A DNA stretch of 64,000 nt from Candidatus Peribacter sp. Lineage in GTDB: Bacteria > Patescibacteriota > Gracilibacteria > Peribacterales > Peribacteraceae. The stretch lies in contig JABIBA010000001.1 of the NCBI GenBank assembly GCA_018652955.1, positions 1-64,000 on the forward strand, in the 5' to 3' direction. The notes beneath the pieces are model-generated. The model was given only the letters and a program-made list of their open reading frames with translations, made no database searches and was not told where the DNA came from. How positions within the stretch are numbered: the stretch's first letter is position 1; each line of letters starts with the position of its first letter. Made by a program: the position numbers and the translations under genes. Positions 8,649 to 17,454 of this stretch are shown here, piece by piece.

Positions 8649-11600
8649 ATGAAAAATATGAACATCTGGCATCGGCTTCTCACAGGTTGCGCAGTAGCTG
8701 CAATATTGTATTTATTTTTCGTTCAAGCGAGATTTGTAATGCAGCCTGTCCCGATCGCCTTCGATCCTATGCAAGTTGCGTATGGATATTCAGGAGTTAC
8801 ATTTTCTGGAACGGTATATCACGATGAAGGACTTGTTCCGGTAGGTGCAGGTACTGGAGTTGCTATTAGTATCAATGGAGCATCCATTGCCACTACAACA
8901 ACAAATACGAGTGGGCTATTTTCTTTTACTAGCCAAACCATCAGTGAGTTTGATGTCGTAACAGTTTTCATCAATGGCGAAGCTGAAGATGGTGCTTTGG
9001 TAATGAAGGTTAGCTCAGATGAGGTAAGAGACACACTGGTAGAAGGTATGGATATCTATAAAGATCATTTGATAATTCGTACGTCAACAGCATCAAACGT
9101 AAACTTTACAACAACGGATCTTATTACTTCTGACAATAGCGGTGATGCGGATCTTGCATCTGTATATCATTTAAATAGCAATGATATCTCTATGGGGGCT
9201 GATATGGAGTTCTTTGTACACTCAAATGCTGAATATACTATGAGTGGTAGCTTGTATACACATGACCTTGATGTTCGAGGAACTCTCGCTACAGGAACAG
9301 GAAACATTGTAGCTTCTGGTTCTGTGGCAATTCCTGGAACGATGACTACATCAGGGGACTTAACCTTGTCAGGTGTAGGATCTGGAGAAAAGCTTACTGC
9401 AAATAATATCGCGCTAAACAATGTCTATGTTGATAGCGGACTAGAGGCATACTTTAGAATGGATGAAGGAACTGGATCGAATGCTTCTGGTAGCACGCTC
9501 AATACTGGAACTGGGGGCTCGCTGACGAGTGGTCCAACATGGGTTCAGACTAATACAGGGACAACACTGTATTACAACCCGTATGCTATAGAGCTTGATG
9601 GAACAAATGATTCAATAACTTTTAATGATGCATGGGATCTTTCTACAGCTATGAAGCGTACATTTAGTACGTGGTTCCGTAGAAAGTCCTCTACAACAGA
9701 AGATGTTATCTTTTCTAAAAAGACAGGAAGTGGATCTTCGAATACTGGGTATCAGCTCTACATTGATGACGAATCTGACAAGATGATCTTCGAACTTGCA
9801 GACGGTAGTAACGTCTACACAGTAACCTCTACAAGCTCTGTAACAGACCAAAACTGGCATCACGTGGCAGTCTCATTTGATGCGACAGATACTGATGCTA
9901 CCAATATCTTCTTCGATGGTGCTATCGATGTTTCTGCAAAGGCAGGATCTCTAACAACAAGCTCAGATTCTGTAACGAATGCTACAAACTTTATCATCGG
10001 AAATGATAACGGAGGTACAGGTCCGCTTGAGGGTTCAGTAGATGAATTTCGTATCTACAATCGTGTACTAACAGGTACAGAAATTGCAGTACTTGGTGCA
10101 GGTGTTAAAAAAGCAACAGGATCTGGTACCTATTACTTTGAGTCCACAGTAGACATTGATGGAGACTTTGGAATTTATGCTGGTACCGTAAACATCGGTA
10201 CTGGTTATTCAATTCTGGTAGCGGGAGATATGAGTGTATATGGAGAGCTAGAAACCAACAGTGGAACAATTACCCTAAACGGAACTACACAAGCTCTGAA
10301 TGGTTCTACAGCATTTAATCAACTTGCAAAGACGGTTACCACAGCAGCAACTTTGACATTTGAGTCAAACACAGAGCAGACAGTTTCAGGTGCAATTACA
10401 TTGCAAGGGGCTACAAACCAGCGCCTTAAACTTCGTGCAAGCGTAGAAGATGATCAAGCCTTCCTTATTGTTGAAAGCACTGGAGCTACGATTCTAAAGC
10501 AGCTTGACGTACAAGATAACAACGCATTTAGTGGTGCACTCATGTCTTGTACACTCGGTTGTGTCGATAGTGATAATAACGTGAACTGGGAGTTCCTAGG
10601 AGAGTGTGGAGATGGTGTAACAAATACTGGTGAAGAGTGTGATGATGGTAATTCAAATGATGGTGATTCATGTCCGAATGATTGTCAACTGGCAGTCTGT
10701 GGAGATGACGTTGTAGAAGGCCTAGAAGAGTGTGATCCACCAAATACAGGTCTTTGCCAGAGTAACTGTCTCTTTAAAGGGTCAGGAGGTGGAGGAGGTG
10801 GAGCTCGTGCTTCTACTGCATCTACTGGATCATTCTTCAATCGTCCAGAACCACCAGATGGATGTGGTAACGGTATCCTAGAGCTCTCTAAGAGCGAAGA
10901 ATGCGATGCAGGTACTCGATTTAATGGACTAGGAACATGTTCGTTTGGTTGTAAACTTCTGAGTTGTGGAGATGGAGTGATCAGTCCTCAAAATGGTGAA
11001 GACTGTGAGCCAACTCAAGCTGGAACGAAAAATGGAATAACCTTATTTTCTGTTGCTGAGTGTGGAGAAACCTGCACGGCACCTGTTACAACCGCTGAGG
11101 GTACTGTTTGGGGAGGTTGTCGTAGAATGTTCTTACAACCTTGCGGAGGAGCATCTTCCTCTGCTTCTGCTGCACGACCACCAGCACGATGTGGAAATGG
11201 AGTAGTTGATACTGGAGAGGAATGCGACTTTGGTGGTATTTGCGAAGGAGGTGACTTCGATGGCTCTTTCTGGACTGATAGAACATCTGTTTCAACCTGT
11301 GAATCTGGTGGTGGTACTCCAAAGCCTGAAGGTGGTGATGGATGTAGCGCGCTTTGTAAGACTGAGTTCTGTGGTGATGGACAGATACAGCCTAGAGGTG
11401 CAGATAACCAGCCAAACACTACAGATGACGAACAGTGTGATAGTGGAAGTGTATGCTCAAATGATGCATCCAAGACTTGTAGACTTGATAGTGATTGTGA
11501 AGGTGAAAACACCTGTGAATTCCATGGTGCAAAAGACGCTAGCTGCTCAAGCAGCTGTAAGAAGTCTGCAACCTCAAAACCTAAACCAAAACCTTCTGCC

Positions 11601-12797
11601 CCGCCAGCCCCTACTCCAGCTGCAAAATGTGGTAACGAAAAAGTGGAGGGATCTGAAGAATGTGATGAAGGTTCAAGTAATGGAAAGGTGGATAGTACAT
11701 GTACTTCTACCTGTACAAAGCGTGTAACAGAGCGATCGACTACATCAACCGAACCTGTATGTGGTAATGCAGTACTCGACCCAGATGAAGAGTGTGACAA
11801 TGGAGATGACAATTCAGATATGGTCGCTAGTGCCTGTCGCACAAACTGTGTTAGTCCTACATGTGGTGACTTCGTAGTTGATGCAAATGAACAATGTGAC
11901 AATGGCGATGGAAACTCCGATTTCTACTCTGACACCTGTCGTCTCAATTGCAGTCTTCCATACTGCGGAGATGGTGTTCTTGATAGTAATGAGGAATGTG
12001 ATGGAGGATTATCCTGTAAGCCGAATTGTATCCTTGCGATGCGTCCTACAGAATGTGGAAATGGCACAAAGGAATTTGCAGAACAGTGTGACGATGGAAA
12101 TACTATTTCTGGTGACGGATGTAGTAGACTCTGTCAGTCTGAGGCAGAAATTTCACCAGTAAGTGTTTGTGGGAATAACGAAGCAGAAGAAGGTGAGCAG
12201 TGTGACGATGGAAATACCTCTGATGGAGATGGGTGTAGTGCTAACTGTAGAATTGAAGAAGAAGAGATTCGAAAGATAGCAGCTTCAACACTTAAGCTCG
12301 ATGCAGACGTGGTCATCGTTAATCCTACAGAGTATGCAAATGCCCTGAAGTTTATTACTGGAAATGACCCATGTTCAACATTGGTGATAAAAGGAAAAAA
12401 CCAGAAGGCAGCACTCATTCGTGCAGCAGCTCTTGAACAGAATATCCCAATTGTACGAAACATAGATCTTGCACAGGCAATCTTTAAAACTAAAAGGCCT
12501 GGAGAAATTATTTACGGAGATCTTTGCAAAGAGATTAATAAGATAAAGGCAGGTGATACTACAAAACCTGCAGCACCAGAGCCTGTGCCTGAAATTCCTG
12601 TTCAGCCCGTACCACAGCCACTTCCTCAGGCTCCTACACAGTTTGCCTATGGATATTACCCGTATGCTCAAGTCACACCGATGATCGTAAACCAGCCACC
12701 TGCAGGAGACACAGGTCCAGGACTAATTGGTGTTGCTATCGCAGGGGTTGCCGGAGGTATGGGATGGGTACGCAGAAGAAAGAAGAACACTCTCTAG
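8649..12797 (+). CDS. Giant surface protein: LamG domain, 12 cysteine-rich repeats, FlhB-type C-terminal domain, membrane anchor
   Basis: The 1382-residue product begins with a hydrophobic signal/anchor (about 7-27). A LamG/concanavalin-like domain follows at about 262-484, with the typical DEFRIYNR ending. Twelve CG(D/N)G...E(E/Q)CD repeats run from about 655 to 1200, broken by Gly-rich and Pro/Lys-rich linkers. At about 1205-1296 lies a domain matching the C-terminal part of FlhB/YscU export-switch proteins: DVVIVNPTEYANALKF (NPTE at 1225-1228), a VIKGK strand, and IPIVRNIDLAQAIF. A Pro-rich linker, a membrane segment (about 1355-1374) and RRRKK finish the chain. FlhB cleaves itself at NPTH; here His is Glu. 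The topology puts the domain outside the cell, unlike any FlhB. Overall function is unknown. Confidence 0.85.
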   Translation: MKNMNIWHRLLTGCAVAAILYLFFVQARFVMQPVPIAFDPMQVAYGYSGVTFSGTVYHDEGLVPVGAGTGVAISINGASIATTTTNTSGLFSFTSQTISEFDVVTVFINGEAEDGALVMKVSSDEVRDTLVEGMDIYKDHLIIRTSTASNVNFTTTDLITSDNSGDADLASVYHLNSNDISMGADMEFFVHSNAEYTMSGSLYTHDLDVRGTLATGTGNIVASGSVAIPGTMTTSGDLTLSGVGSGEKLTANNIALNNVYVDSGLEAYFRMDEGTGSNASGSTLNTGTGGSLTSGPTWVQTNTGTTLYYNPYAIELDGTNDSITFNDAWDLSTAMKRTFSTWFRRKSSTTEDVIFSKKTGSGSSNTGYQLYIDDESDKMIFELADGSNVYTVTSTSSVTDQNWHHVAVSFDATDTDATNIFFDGAIDVSAKAGSLTTSSDSVTNATNFIIGNDNGGTGPLEGSVDEFRIYNRVLTGTEIAVLGAGVKKATGSGTYYFESTVDIDGDFGIYAGTVNIGTGYSILVAGDMSVYGELETNSGTITLNGTTQALNGSTAFNQLAKTVTTAATLTFESNTEQTVSGAITLQGATNQRLKLRASVEDDQAFLIVESTGATILKQLDVQDNNAFSGALMSCTLGCVDSDNNVNWEFLGECGDGVTNTGEECDDGNSNDGDSCPNDCQLAVCGDDVVEGLEECDPPNTGLCQSNCLFKGSGGGGGGARASTASTGSFFNRPEPPDGCGNGILELSKSEECDAGTRFNGLGTCSFGCKLLSCGDGVISPQNGEDCEPTQAGTKNGITLFSVAECGETCTAPVTTAEGTVWGGCRRMFLQPCGGASSSASAARPPARCGNGVVDTGEECDFGGICEGGDFDGSFWTDRTSVSTCESGGGTPKPEGGDGCSALCKTEFCGDGQIQPRGADNQPNTTDDEQCDSGSVCSNDASKTCRLDSDCEGENTCEFHGAKDASCSSSCKKSATSKPKPKPSAPPAPTPAAKCGNEKVEGSEECDEGSSNGKVDSTCTSTCTKRVTERSTTSTEPVCGNAVLDPDEECDNGDDNSDMVASACRTNCVSPTCGDFVVDANEQCDNGDGNSDFYSDTCRLNCSLPYCGDGVLDSNEECDGGLSCKPNCILAMRPTECGNGTKEFAEQCDDGNTISGDGCSRLCQSEAEISPVSVCGNNEAEEGEQCDDGNTSDGDGCSANCRIEEEEIRKIAASTLKLDADVVIVNPTEYANALKFITGNDPCSTLVIKGKNQKAALIRAAALEQNIPIVRNIDLAQAIFKTKRPGEIIYGDLCKEINKIKAGDTTKPAAPEPVPEIPVQPVPQPLPQAPTQFAYGYYPYAQVTPMIVNQPPAGDTGPGLIGVAIAGVAGGMGWVRRRKKNTL

Positions 12798-13927
12798 AGT
12801 AGTTTCTGTAACTTATTTCGTGCACTCTTGTCATCTGGAGTTAGCAAAAGAAGTTCTTCATAGAGCTTTATAGCATCTTCAGTTTTTCCAAGATGAGCTT
12901 TTATTTGAGCAAGATTAAAGAGTGCGCGCGTTGTCCTGCGAGCAGAGAGAGCTTCTTCAAATAATGTTTCTGCCCCTTCTATGTTTCCAGCTTGCACGGC
13001 AAAGCCACCAAGGTTTGTGTACGCAACATGAGAAGGTTGATTGGTATCTACCACGCGACCAAAGAGCGCGGAGCTATTATTCCAGTAGCCTTGCTGCGCT
13101 ATAGTGATACATCCAAATACGGCAATGATAAGCAGTGGTAATTTCCACGATGTCTTCTGGAGAAGAAACCCAACCAAAAATACAGGTCCAAGTAGTGCAA
13201 GATATGCATAGCGATCTGATGTGAGGTAAAGATCTGGAATACTTAATTCACCACCGCGCTGCATATTCACAAGCGATGGAGTGAGTAATATTCCAAACCA
13301 CAGTACGCAGAAGATAACGGATCGAGTTCTCTTGTAAGAGATTAAGCAAGAAACACCAAGAGTAATGATCAAAACTAACCCAGATACTACTAGCTGATGA
13401 CCAAGAGAAACCTCACTGACAAATGGATAAAAAATACTGAGTCCACTAGGAAGTAAGACGTGTTTAACTGTTAATAAGAACGCAGCAGGAGACAGAATAA
13501 TTGATGAGAAGGGATCTGCAACTTGTGTCTTTTTTCCAATAATTGCTATGACTAGAAAAACTAGTGACAGTCCAAAGTAGGGGACTTTCTCTTTCAGATG
13601 ACTAGCAGATAGCTTTTCTCCTCTTAAATAGTCGAACAGTAGTAATGCTAGAGGCAGGGGGAAGATCGAAACCTTTGAGAGCAATCCACATGCAAACAGG
13701 CCTACGCTTAGTACTTTCTTTTGTGCATCGTTCTTCCACTGCAGATATGTGTATGTACTACCCAAGAAAAAGGCAGATGCTAAGAGATCTTTTCTGCCGC
13801 TGATCCACGAGACAGACTCAACTTGGAGCGGATGAAGTGCAAAGAGCAACGCACAAACAGCAGATATCTTTTCGTCAAAGAAGATGCGCAAAATCAAAAA
13901 CACTAGTGCTACAGACATTAGGTGCAA
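12794..13927 (-). CDS. TMTC-like membrane glycosyltransferase/TPR protein, main C-terminal part of a frameshifted gene
   Basis: About nine membrane segments are followed by tetratricopeptide repeats (last ~100 residues). The motif HPLQVESVSWISGRKDLLA is characteristic of the TMTC/DUF1736 family, multi-pass proteins related to O-mannosyltransferases. The true N-terminus lies in another frame just upstream (13875-14198). Removing one G from the run of five at 13954-13958 fuses the two frames and restores the family sequence SPLLYHITNLVLH. The gene is therefore either newly broken, phase-variable, or affected by a base-call error. It shares a 4-base overlapping stop (CTAG) with the convergent surface-protein gene. 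It may glycosylate surface proteins, which is inference. Confidence 0.75.
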   Translation of the reverse strand: MHLMSVALVFLILRIFFDEKISAVCALLFALHPLQVESVSWISGRKDLLASAFFLGSTYTYLQWKNDAQKKVLSVGLFACGLLSKVSIFPLPLALLLFDYLRGEKLSASHLKEKVPYFGLSLVFLVIAIIGKKTQVADPFSSIILSPAAFLLTVKHVLLPSGLSIFYPFVSEVSLGHQLVVSGLVLIITLGVSCLISYKRTRSVIFCVLWFGILLTPSLVNMQRGGELSIPDLYLTSDRYAYLALLGPVFLVGFLLQKTSWKLPLLIIAVFGCITIAQQGYWNNSSALFGRVVDTNQPSHVAYTNLGGFAVQAGNIEGAETLFEEALSARRTTRALFNLAQIKAHLGKTEDAIKLYEELLLLTPDDKSARNKLQKLL

Positions 13928-14198
13928 GACGAGGTTTGTAATGTGATAGAGAAGGGGGACTGCTGTCTCCTACTATTGACCACTCAAGTTGGTGTGTAAG
14001 AAGTGTAAGAGGGATATAGAGCTCAGGGTCGTATGTAGTAAAAGCTTCTGTGATATTTGAAACAGATAATCCGTGAACGGTTGGATTATCAAGTAAGAGC
14101 AGTTCATCGTCGTATGCGAGAAACTCTCCGAATAGAGACGGAAGAAATACTGCAGCCGTAATTGCTAGTACAACGCCAAGAGAGCTGAGCTTTTTCAT
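13875..14198 (-). pseudogene. N-terminal fragment of the TMTC-like gene, before the frameshift
   Basis: From the ATG at 14198 the frame encodes a first membrane segment and the sequences FLAYDDELLLLDNP and YDPELYIPLTLLTHQLEW, which are the conserved N-terminal luminal loop of TMTC-type proteins. The meaningful sequence stops near 13954, where the run of five G's shifts the frame; the residues after that (KPRLAPNVC...) are out of frame. The ATG at 14198 was preferred to one 57 bases further up, because that longer version would read through tRNA-Arg. Confidence 0.7.
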
Positions 14199-14218
14199 GA
14201 GCCGAGTATAGCAGAGGC

Positions 14219-14295
14219 TGGTACCCCGGAGAGGATTCGAACCTCTGACCTTCACCTTAGAAGGGTGCTGCTCTATCCAGCTGAGCTACCGGGGC
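14219..14295 (-). tRNA. tRNA-Arg (UCU)
   Basis: This is a 77-base cloverleaf with acceptor GCCCCGG pairing CCGGGGU, anticodon loop CUUCUAA (UCU), T-loop UUCGAAUC and an encoded CCA end. It decodes AGA/AGG. A partial copy of its first 21 bases lies 93 bases upstream on the same strand. Confidence 0.95.
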
Positions 14296-14348
14296 ATGTT
14301 GGTGACGCTATGATGTTAATGATGTACGAGCACTGCTAGTTATATTAC

Positions 14349-14388
14349 GGCTGGCAGGGCCAGCCTTGGCCAGCTGAGCTACCGGGGC
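14349..14388 (-). pseudogene. Partial tRNA-Arg copy with a triloop hairpin in the D-arm
   Basis: Positions 14370-14390 repeat 21 bases of the neighbouring tRNA-Arg (its 5' flank, acceptor 5' strand and D-arm) without a mismatch. In the D-loop the match ends and a perfect inverted repeat follows: GGCTGGC (14349-14355), 3 bases, GCCAGCC (14359-14365). After it, on the tRNA-sense strand, comes GTAATATAAC. No anticodon or T-arm remains, so it cannot be a working tRNA. Confidence 0.7.
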
Positions 14389-14487
14389 ATATAAGTGCGC
14401 GTTCGCCGCTTATTCTACATATTGTAGCATAGTTTACCATAGGATCGAAGGCTTGCTTTTTGCCAAAATATCTCTATCATCTGCGAG

Positions 14488-15195
14488 ATGAACGGAAAAC
14501 GCATCATGATCAAGCTTTCTGGAGAGCTCTTCGCTCGGAAAGACGGATTTGGTTTACACCACGAAAGCCTTGGGGAAGTAGCAAAGAGCCTAAAAGAAGT
14601 AGTAGATGCAGGTTACGAGGTTGTTGTGGTTGTTGGAGGAGGAAATATATGGAGATTTAGAGATACACAAGATAGCGGTATAGAACGTACATCATCAGAT
14701 GCTATTGGAATGCTTGCGACCATAATGAATGGAGTTGGCTTGCAGTCAGCCCTTGAGTCTCTCGGACAAAATACTCGTGTCTGTAGTGCTATTGACGTTC
14801 CACAATTAGCTGAGCCGTACCTCAAGCGCAGAGCAGAAAGGCACTTAGAGAAGGGTCGCGTTGTAATTTGTGCAGGGGGAACAGGAAACCCATACTTTAC
14901 AACAGACTCAGCAGCAGCACTAAGAGCTCTCGAGCTTCAGTGCGATACATTGCTAAAGGCAACCAATGTTGACGGAGTCTACGACAAAGATCCAAACAAG
15001 CACGATGACGCTGTGAAATACGATGAGCTCACATACCAAGAAGCAATTGAGAAGCATCTTAATGTAATGGATCAAGCTGCATTTAGTTTGTGCATGGATC
15101 AAAACCTACCAATCCGTGTGTTCAACTTTGCAGATGCAGGTTCCTTGCTAAAAGCTGCCAAGGGTGAGAAGATCGGGACACTTGTTCACAGTTAA
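14488..15195 (+). CDS. pyrH: UMP kinase
   Basis: The 235-residue product is a full-length hexameric-type UMP kinase of the amino-acid kinase fold. Landmarks are IMIKLSGE at the N-terminus, VVVGGGNI, ICAGGTGNPYFTTDSAAALRA in the middle and the uridylate-site segment KATNVDGVYDKDP. It phosphorylates UMP to UDP in the cytosol, feeding RNA, CTP and UDP-sugar synthesis. It is followed 11 bases later by frr, a pairing found in very many bacteria, so the two are probably co-transcribed. No Shine-Dalgarno sequence is obvious before the ATG. Confidence 0.97.
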   Translation: MNGKRIMIKLSGELFARKDGFGLHHESLGEVAKSLKEVVDAGYEVVVVVGGGNIWRFRDTQDSGIERTSSDAIGMLATIMNGVGLQSALESLGQNTRVCSAIDVPQLAEPYLKRRAERHLEKGRVVICAGGTGNPYFTTDSAAALRALELQCDTLLKATNVDGVYDKDPNKHDDAVKYDELTYQEAIEKHLNVMDQAAFSLCMDQNLPIRVFNFADAGSLLKAAKGEKIGTLVHS

Positions 15196-15206
15196 CCCCT
15201 AAACTT

Positions 15207-15752
15207 ATGGCAGACGCACGCATTGAAAACTTTAACGCAGAAGTAGAAAAGGTTTTAACATATTTACATGGCGAATTTGCAAAGCTACAAACCGGTCGTG
15301 CAAATGCAGCTCTTGTAGAAAATGTACCCGTAGATGCGTATGGTCAGAGTCAGCCCCTAAAAGCTGTTGCTGGAGTTAGTGTGCAAGATGCAAAGACGAT
15401 TGTAGTACAGCCATGGGATGCAAGTACTCTTGGAGACATCGAAACTGCACTTGTAAAAGCTGATATAGGTATCAATCCTGTAAATGATGGCACTGTTATT
15501 AGGTTAAACCTACCTCCAATGACTACCGAGCGTAGGGAGCAGCTGGTTAAGCTTGTTCATCAACTTGCGGAAGAAGGACGTATTTCAGTCCGTCAACAGA
15601 GGCAGACTGTTCACGATAAAATTAAAGATGAGGAGAAGGATGAGGATGTACGCTACACAATGCTCGAAGAGCTTGAAAAAGCAGTAAAAGCTGCAAACGA
15701 GAAAATTGATGAGACTAAGAAGCAAAAAGAGGAAGAAGTAATGACTGTCTAA
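15207..15752 (+). CDS. frr: Ribosome recycling factor
   Basis: The 181-residue product matches RRF along its whole length: an N-terminal helix with LQTGRANAALVENV, the VVQPWD segment in the hinge region, and IRLNLPPMTTERREQLVKLVH. With EF-G it splits the post-termination ribosome into subunits. It lies directly behind pyrH. The C-terminal helix ends in a Lys/Glu-rich tail typical of the family. Confidence 0.97.
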   Translation: MADARIENFNAEVEKVLTYLHGEFAKLQTGRANAALVENVPVDAYGQSQPLKAVAGVSVQDAKTIVVQPWDASTLGDIETALVKADIGINPVNDGTVIRLNLPPMTTERREQLVKLVHQLAEEGRISVRQQRQTVHDKIKDEEKDEDVRYTMLEELEKAVKAANEKIDETKKQKEEEVMTV

Positions 15753-15775
15753 TCATTTGCTTGTAGCATACCCCT

Positions 15776-17002
15776 GTGAAAACACCTCGTATTGCCATTG
15801 TTTCATTTCCAGGAAATAACTGTGAAGTTGAGTCTATGCGTGCAATACGCAATGCTGGAATGGAAGCAGTGTATTTTCGATGGAATGATGATGTCTCACG
15901 TCTCAAAGATATTGACGGATATTTCATCCCAGGAGGATTTAGCTATGAAGATCGAGGAAGAGCAGGAATGATCTCTGCTAGAGATCCTATTTTAGAATTC
16001 ATAAAAGAGGAAGCTGCGAAAGGCAAAGTAGTTATCGGTAACTGTAATGGCGCTCAGGTGCTTATTGAGTCTGGTTTGGTTCCGAATGCGCAAGGTCTCC
16101 AGATGAGTCTTGCTCACAATGCAGTTGATGGAGAAGCTACTGGATTTTTGAGTGAGTGGATCTGGTGCACACCAAGTTGTGCACAAGACAGATGTGCAAC
16201 TAGTGATTGGACTGGAGCTATGCACATGCCAATTGCCCACGGAGAAGGAAGGTTTACAACGACAGACAAAGCACTCTATGAAGGGCTGAAGTCAAATTCC
16301 CAAATTGCGTTTCAGTATTGCGATGAAGAGGGGAATATCTCAGAAGAAGTATCGGTTACTCCAAATGGATCCGAGTATGCCATTGCAGGAATCTGTAATC
16401 CAGAAGGAAACGTAGTAGCTCTTATGCCACACCCAGAACGCACACCAAAAGGGGACCCGTACTTTGCCTCTATGAAGAAATGGATCGAGTCACACCCAGT
16501 AGATGACTCCAAATCTGTTGTAAAAAGCAACAACAGTTCTACAGTGGAAGTGCCTCAGCGAGACGCGCAAGGCGTCGAAATATTCATCGAAACAATTATC
16601 GTAAACAATGAAGAGCGTACAGTAGAACAAGCGGCAAGAAGACTTCTCAAAAATATCAGCCTAAAACAGATGAAGTATTTCTCTCTGACAGGAGACCCGC
16701 AAGAAGTGCTGGGAACAATCTCACTCTTTAATGCCAACAAAGAAAAGGCAGCTATCAGAAGAGGGTCAGAGTTTTTTACTTGGGACGCAGGTAACAAAAA
16801 AGAAGTTCCACTCGAAGTAAATAGAGATCAAGTTGTGCTACTTAGGAGAAACACTCCAGACACAGGAGCTGCACACTTAGAGAAGGGGAGTCAGACAGGA
16901 GTGTGTTACCTCTGTAGCGGTGTATCTAAAGAAGAGCTCTGCAAGGCAGACGTTCTCGAGATCTTTGGCAACCCGCACTCTAGTACGTTAGAACTCCTCT
17001 AG
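15776..17002 (+). CDS. purQ: PurQ-like glutamine amidotransferase with an unexplained C-terminal domain
   Basis: Residues 1-245 are a class I glutamine amidotransferase of the PurQ type. They contain FPGNNCE at the N-terminus, IPGGFSYEDRGRAG, the nucleophile motif GNCNGAQ (Cys about 84) and the late MPHPER with the catalytic His/Glu. PurQ supplies ammonia for FGAM synthase in purine synthesis. Residues about 250-408 do not belong to standard PurQ (about 225-260 residues). A segment resembling PurS or a PurL N-terminal region is possible but not proven. The start is GTG (15776-15778), 6 bases after a -10-like TAGCAT. The stop overlaps the next gene's GTG by one base. Whether purL exists elsewhere decides if the enzyme works in purine synthesis. 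Confidence 0.8.
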   Translation: MKTPRIAIVSFPGNNCEVESMRAIRNAGMEAVYFRWNDDVSRLKDIDGYFIPGGFSYEDRGRAGMISARDPILEFIKEEAAKGKVVIGNCNGAQVLIESGLVPNAQGLQMSLAHNAVDGEATGFLSEWIWCTPSCAQDRCATSDWTGAMHMPIAHGEGRFTTTDKALYEGLKSNSQIAFQYCDEEGNISEEVSVTPNGSEYAIAGICNPEGNVVALMPHPERTPKGDPYFASMKKWIESHPVDDSKSVVKSNNSSTVEVPQRDAQGVEIFIETIIVNNEERTVEQAARRLLKNISLKQMKYFSLTGDPQEVLGTISLFNANKEKAAIRRGSEFFTWDAGNKKEVPLEVNRDQVVLLRRNTPDTGAAHLEKGSQTGVCYLCSGVSKEELCKADVLEIFGNPHSSTLELL

Positions 17003-17454
17003 TGGAACCACGTGTCATTCTTTTGGCGCATAACATCCGCTCCCTATGGAACGTGGGGTCCTTCTTTCGCACAGCAGATGCCATGGGTATCGAGAAGATC
17101 TATCTCGCAGGGTACACAGCACAGCCTCCCCGTAGAGAGATAAGCAAAACGGCAATAGGAGCAGAGGATTGGATAGACTGGGAGTATAAAGAAGATCCAA
17201 TACAAGCTATTAACGATTTGAAGGAAGATGGCTGGAAGGTTGTAGGCCTTGAGTTAGAAGAGGGGGCACAGAAGATCGCAGACTACTCACCGACAGAAAA
17301 GATCTGTCTGGTGCTTGGTCACGAAGTAACGGGAGTTCCAGAGGAAATCATCAAGCTTTGTGACGATGTCGTATACATCCCAATGCACGGAAAGAAAGAA
17401 TCGCTTAACGTGTCAGTTGCGCTGGGAATTGCTCTGGATAGATTACGTAACTAA
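17002..17454 (+). CDS. TrmH/SpoU-family RNA 2'-O-methyltransferase
   Basis: The 150-residue product carries the SPOUT knot motifs in order: NVGSFFRTADA (motif 1, about residues 17-27), LVLGHEVTGVP (motif 2) and IPMHGKKESLNVSVA (motif 3). The family methylates 2'-OH of tRNA or rRNA. It is short and lacks an N-terminal substrate-binding domain, like TrmL-type enzymes, so the target cannot be fixed. The GTG start shares a base with the stop of the preceding gene (TAGTG), implying coupled translation. Its own stop overlaps that of the convergent bactofilin-like gene in CTAA. Confidence 0.9.
   Translation: MEPRVILLAHNIRSLWNVGSFFRTADAMGIEKIYLAGYTAQPPRREISKTAIGAEDWIDWEYKEDPIQAINDLKEDGWKVVGLELEEGAQKIADYSPTEKICLVLGHEVTGVPEEIIKLCDDVVYIPMHGKKESLNVSVALGIALDRLRN

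Noticed and set aside
11015..11902. A 295-codon open frame on the minus strand, Ser/His/Pro-rich
   Set aside because: It is the complement of the cysteine-rich repeats: GAGGAATGCGA-type codons read backwards give SHSS. It has no family match and no promoter.
12261..12536. Evidence for a type III secretion system or flagellum
   Set aside because: Only the isolated C-terminal domain of FlhB is present, in an extracellular context; no other export-gate gene is seen.
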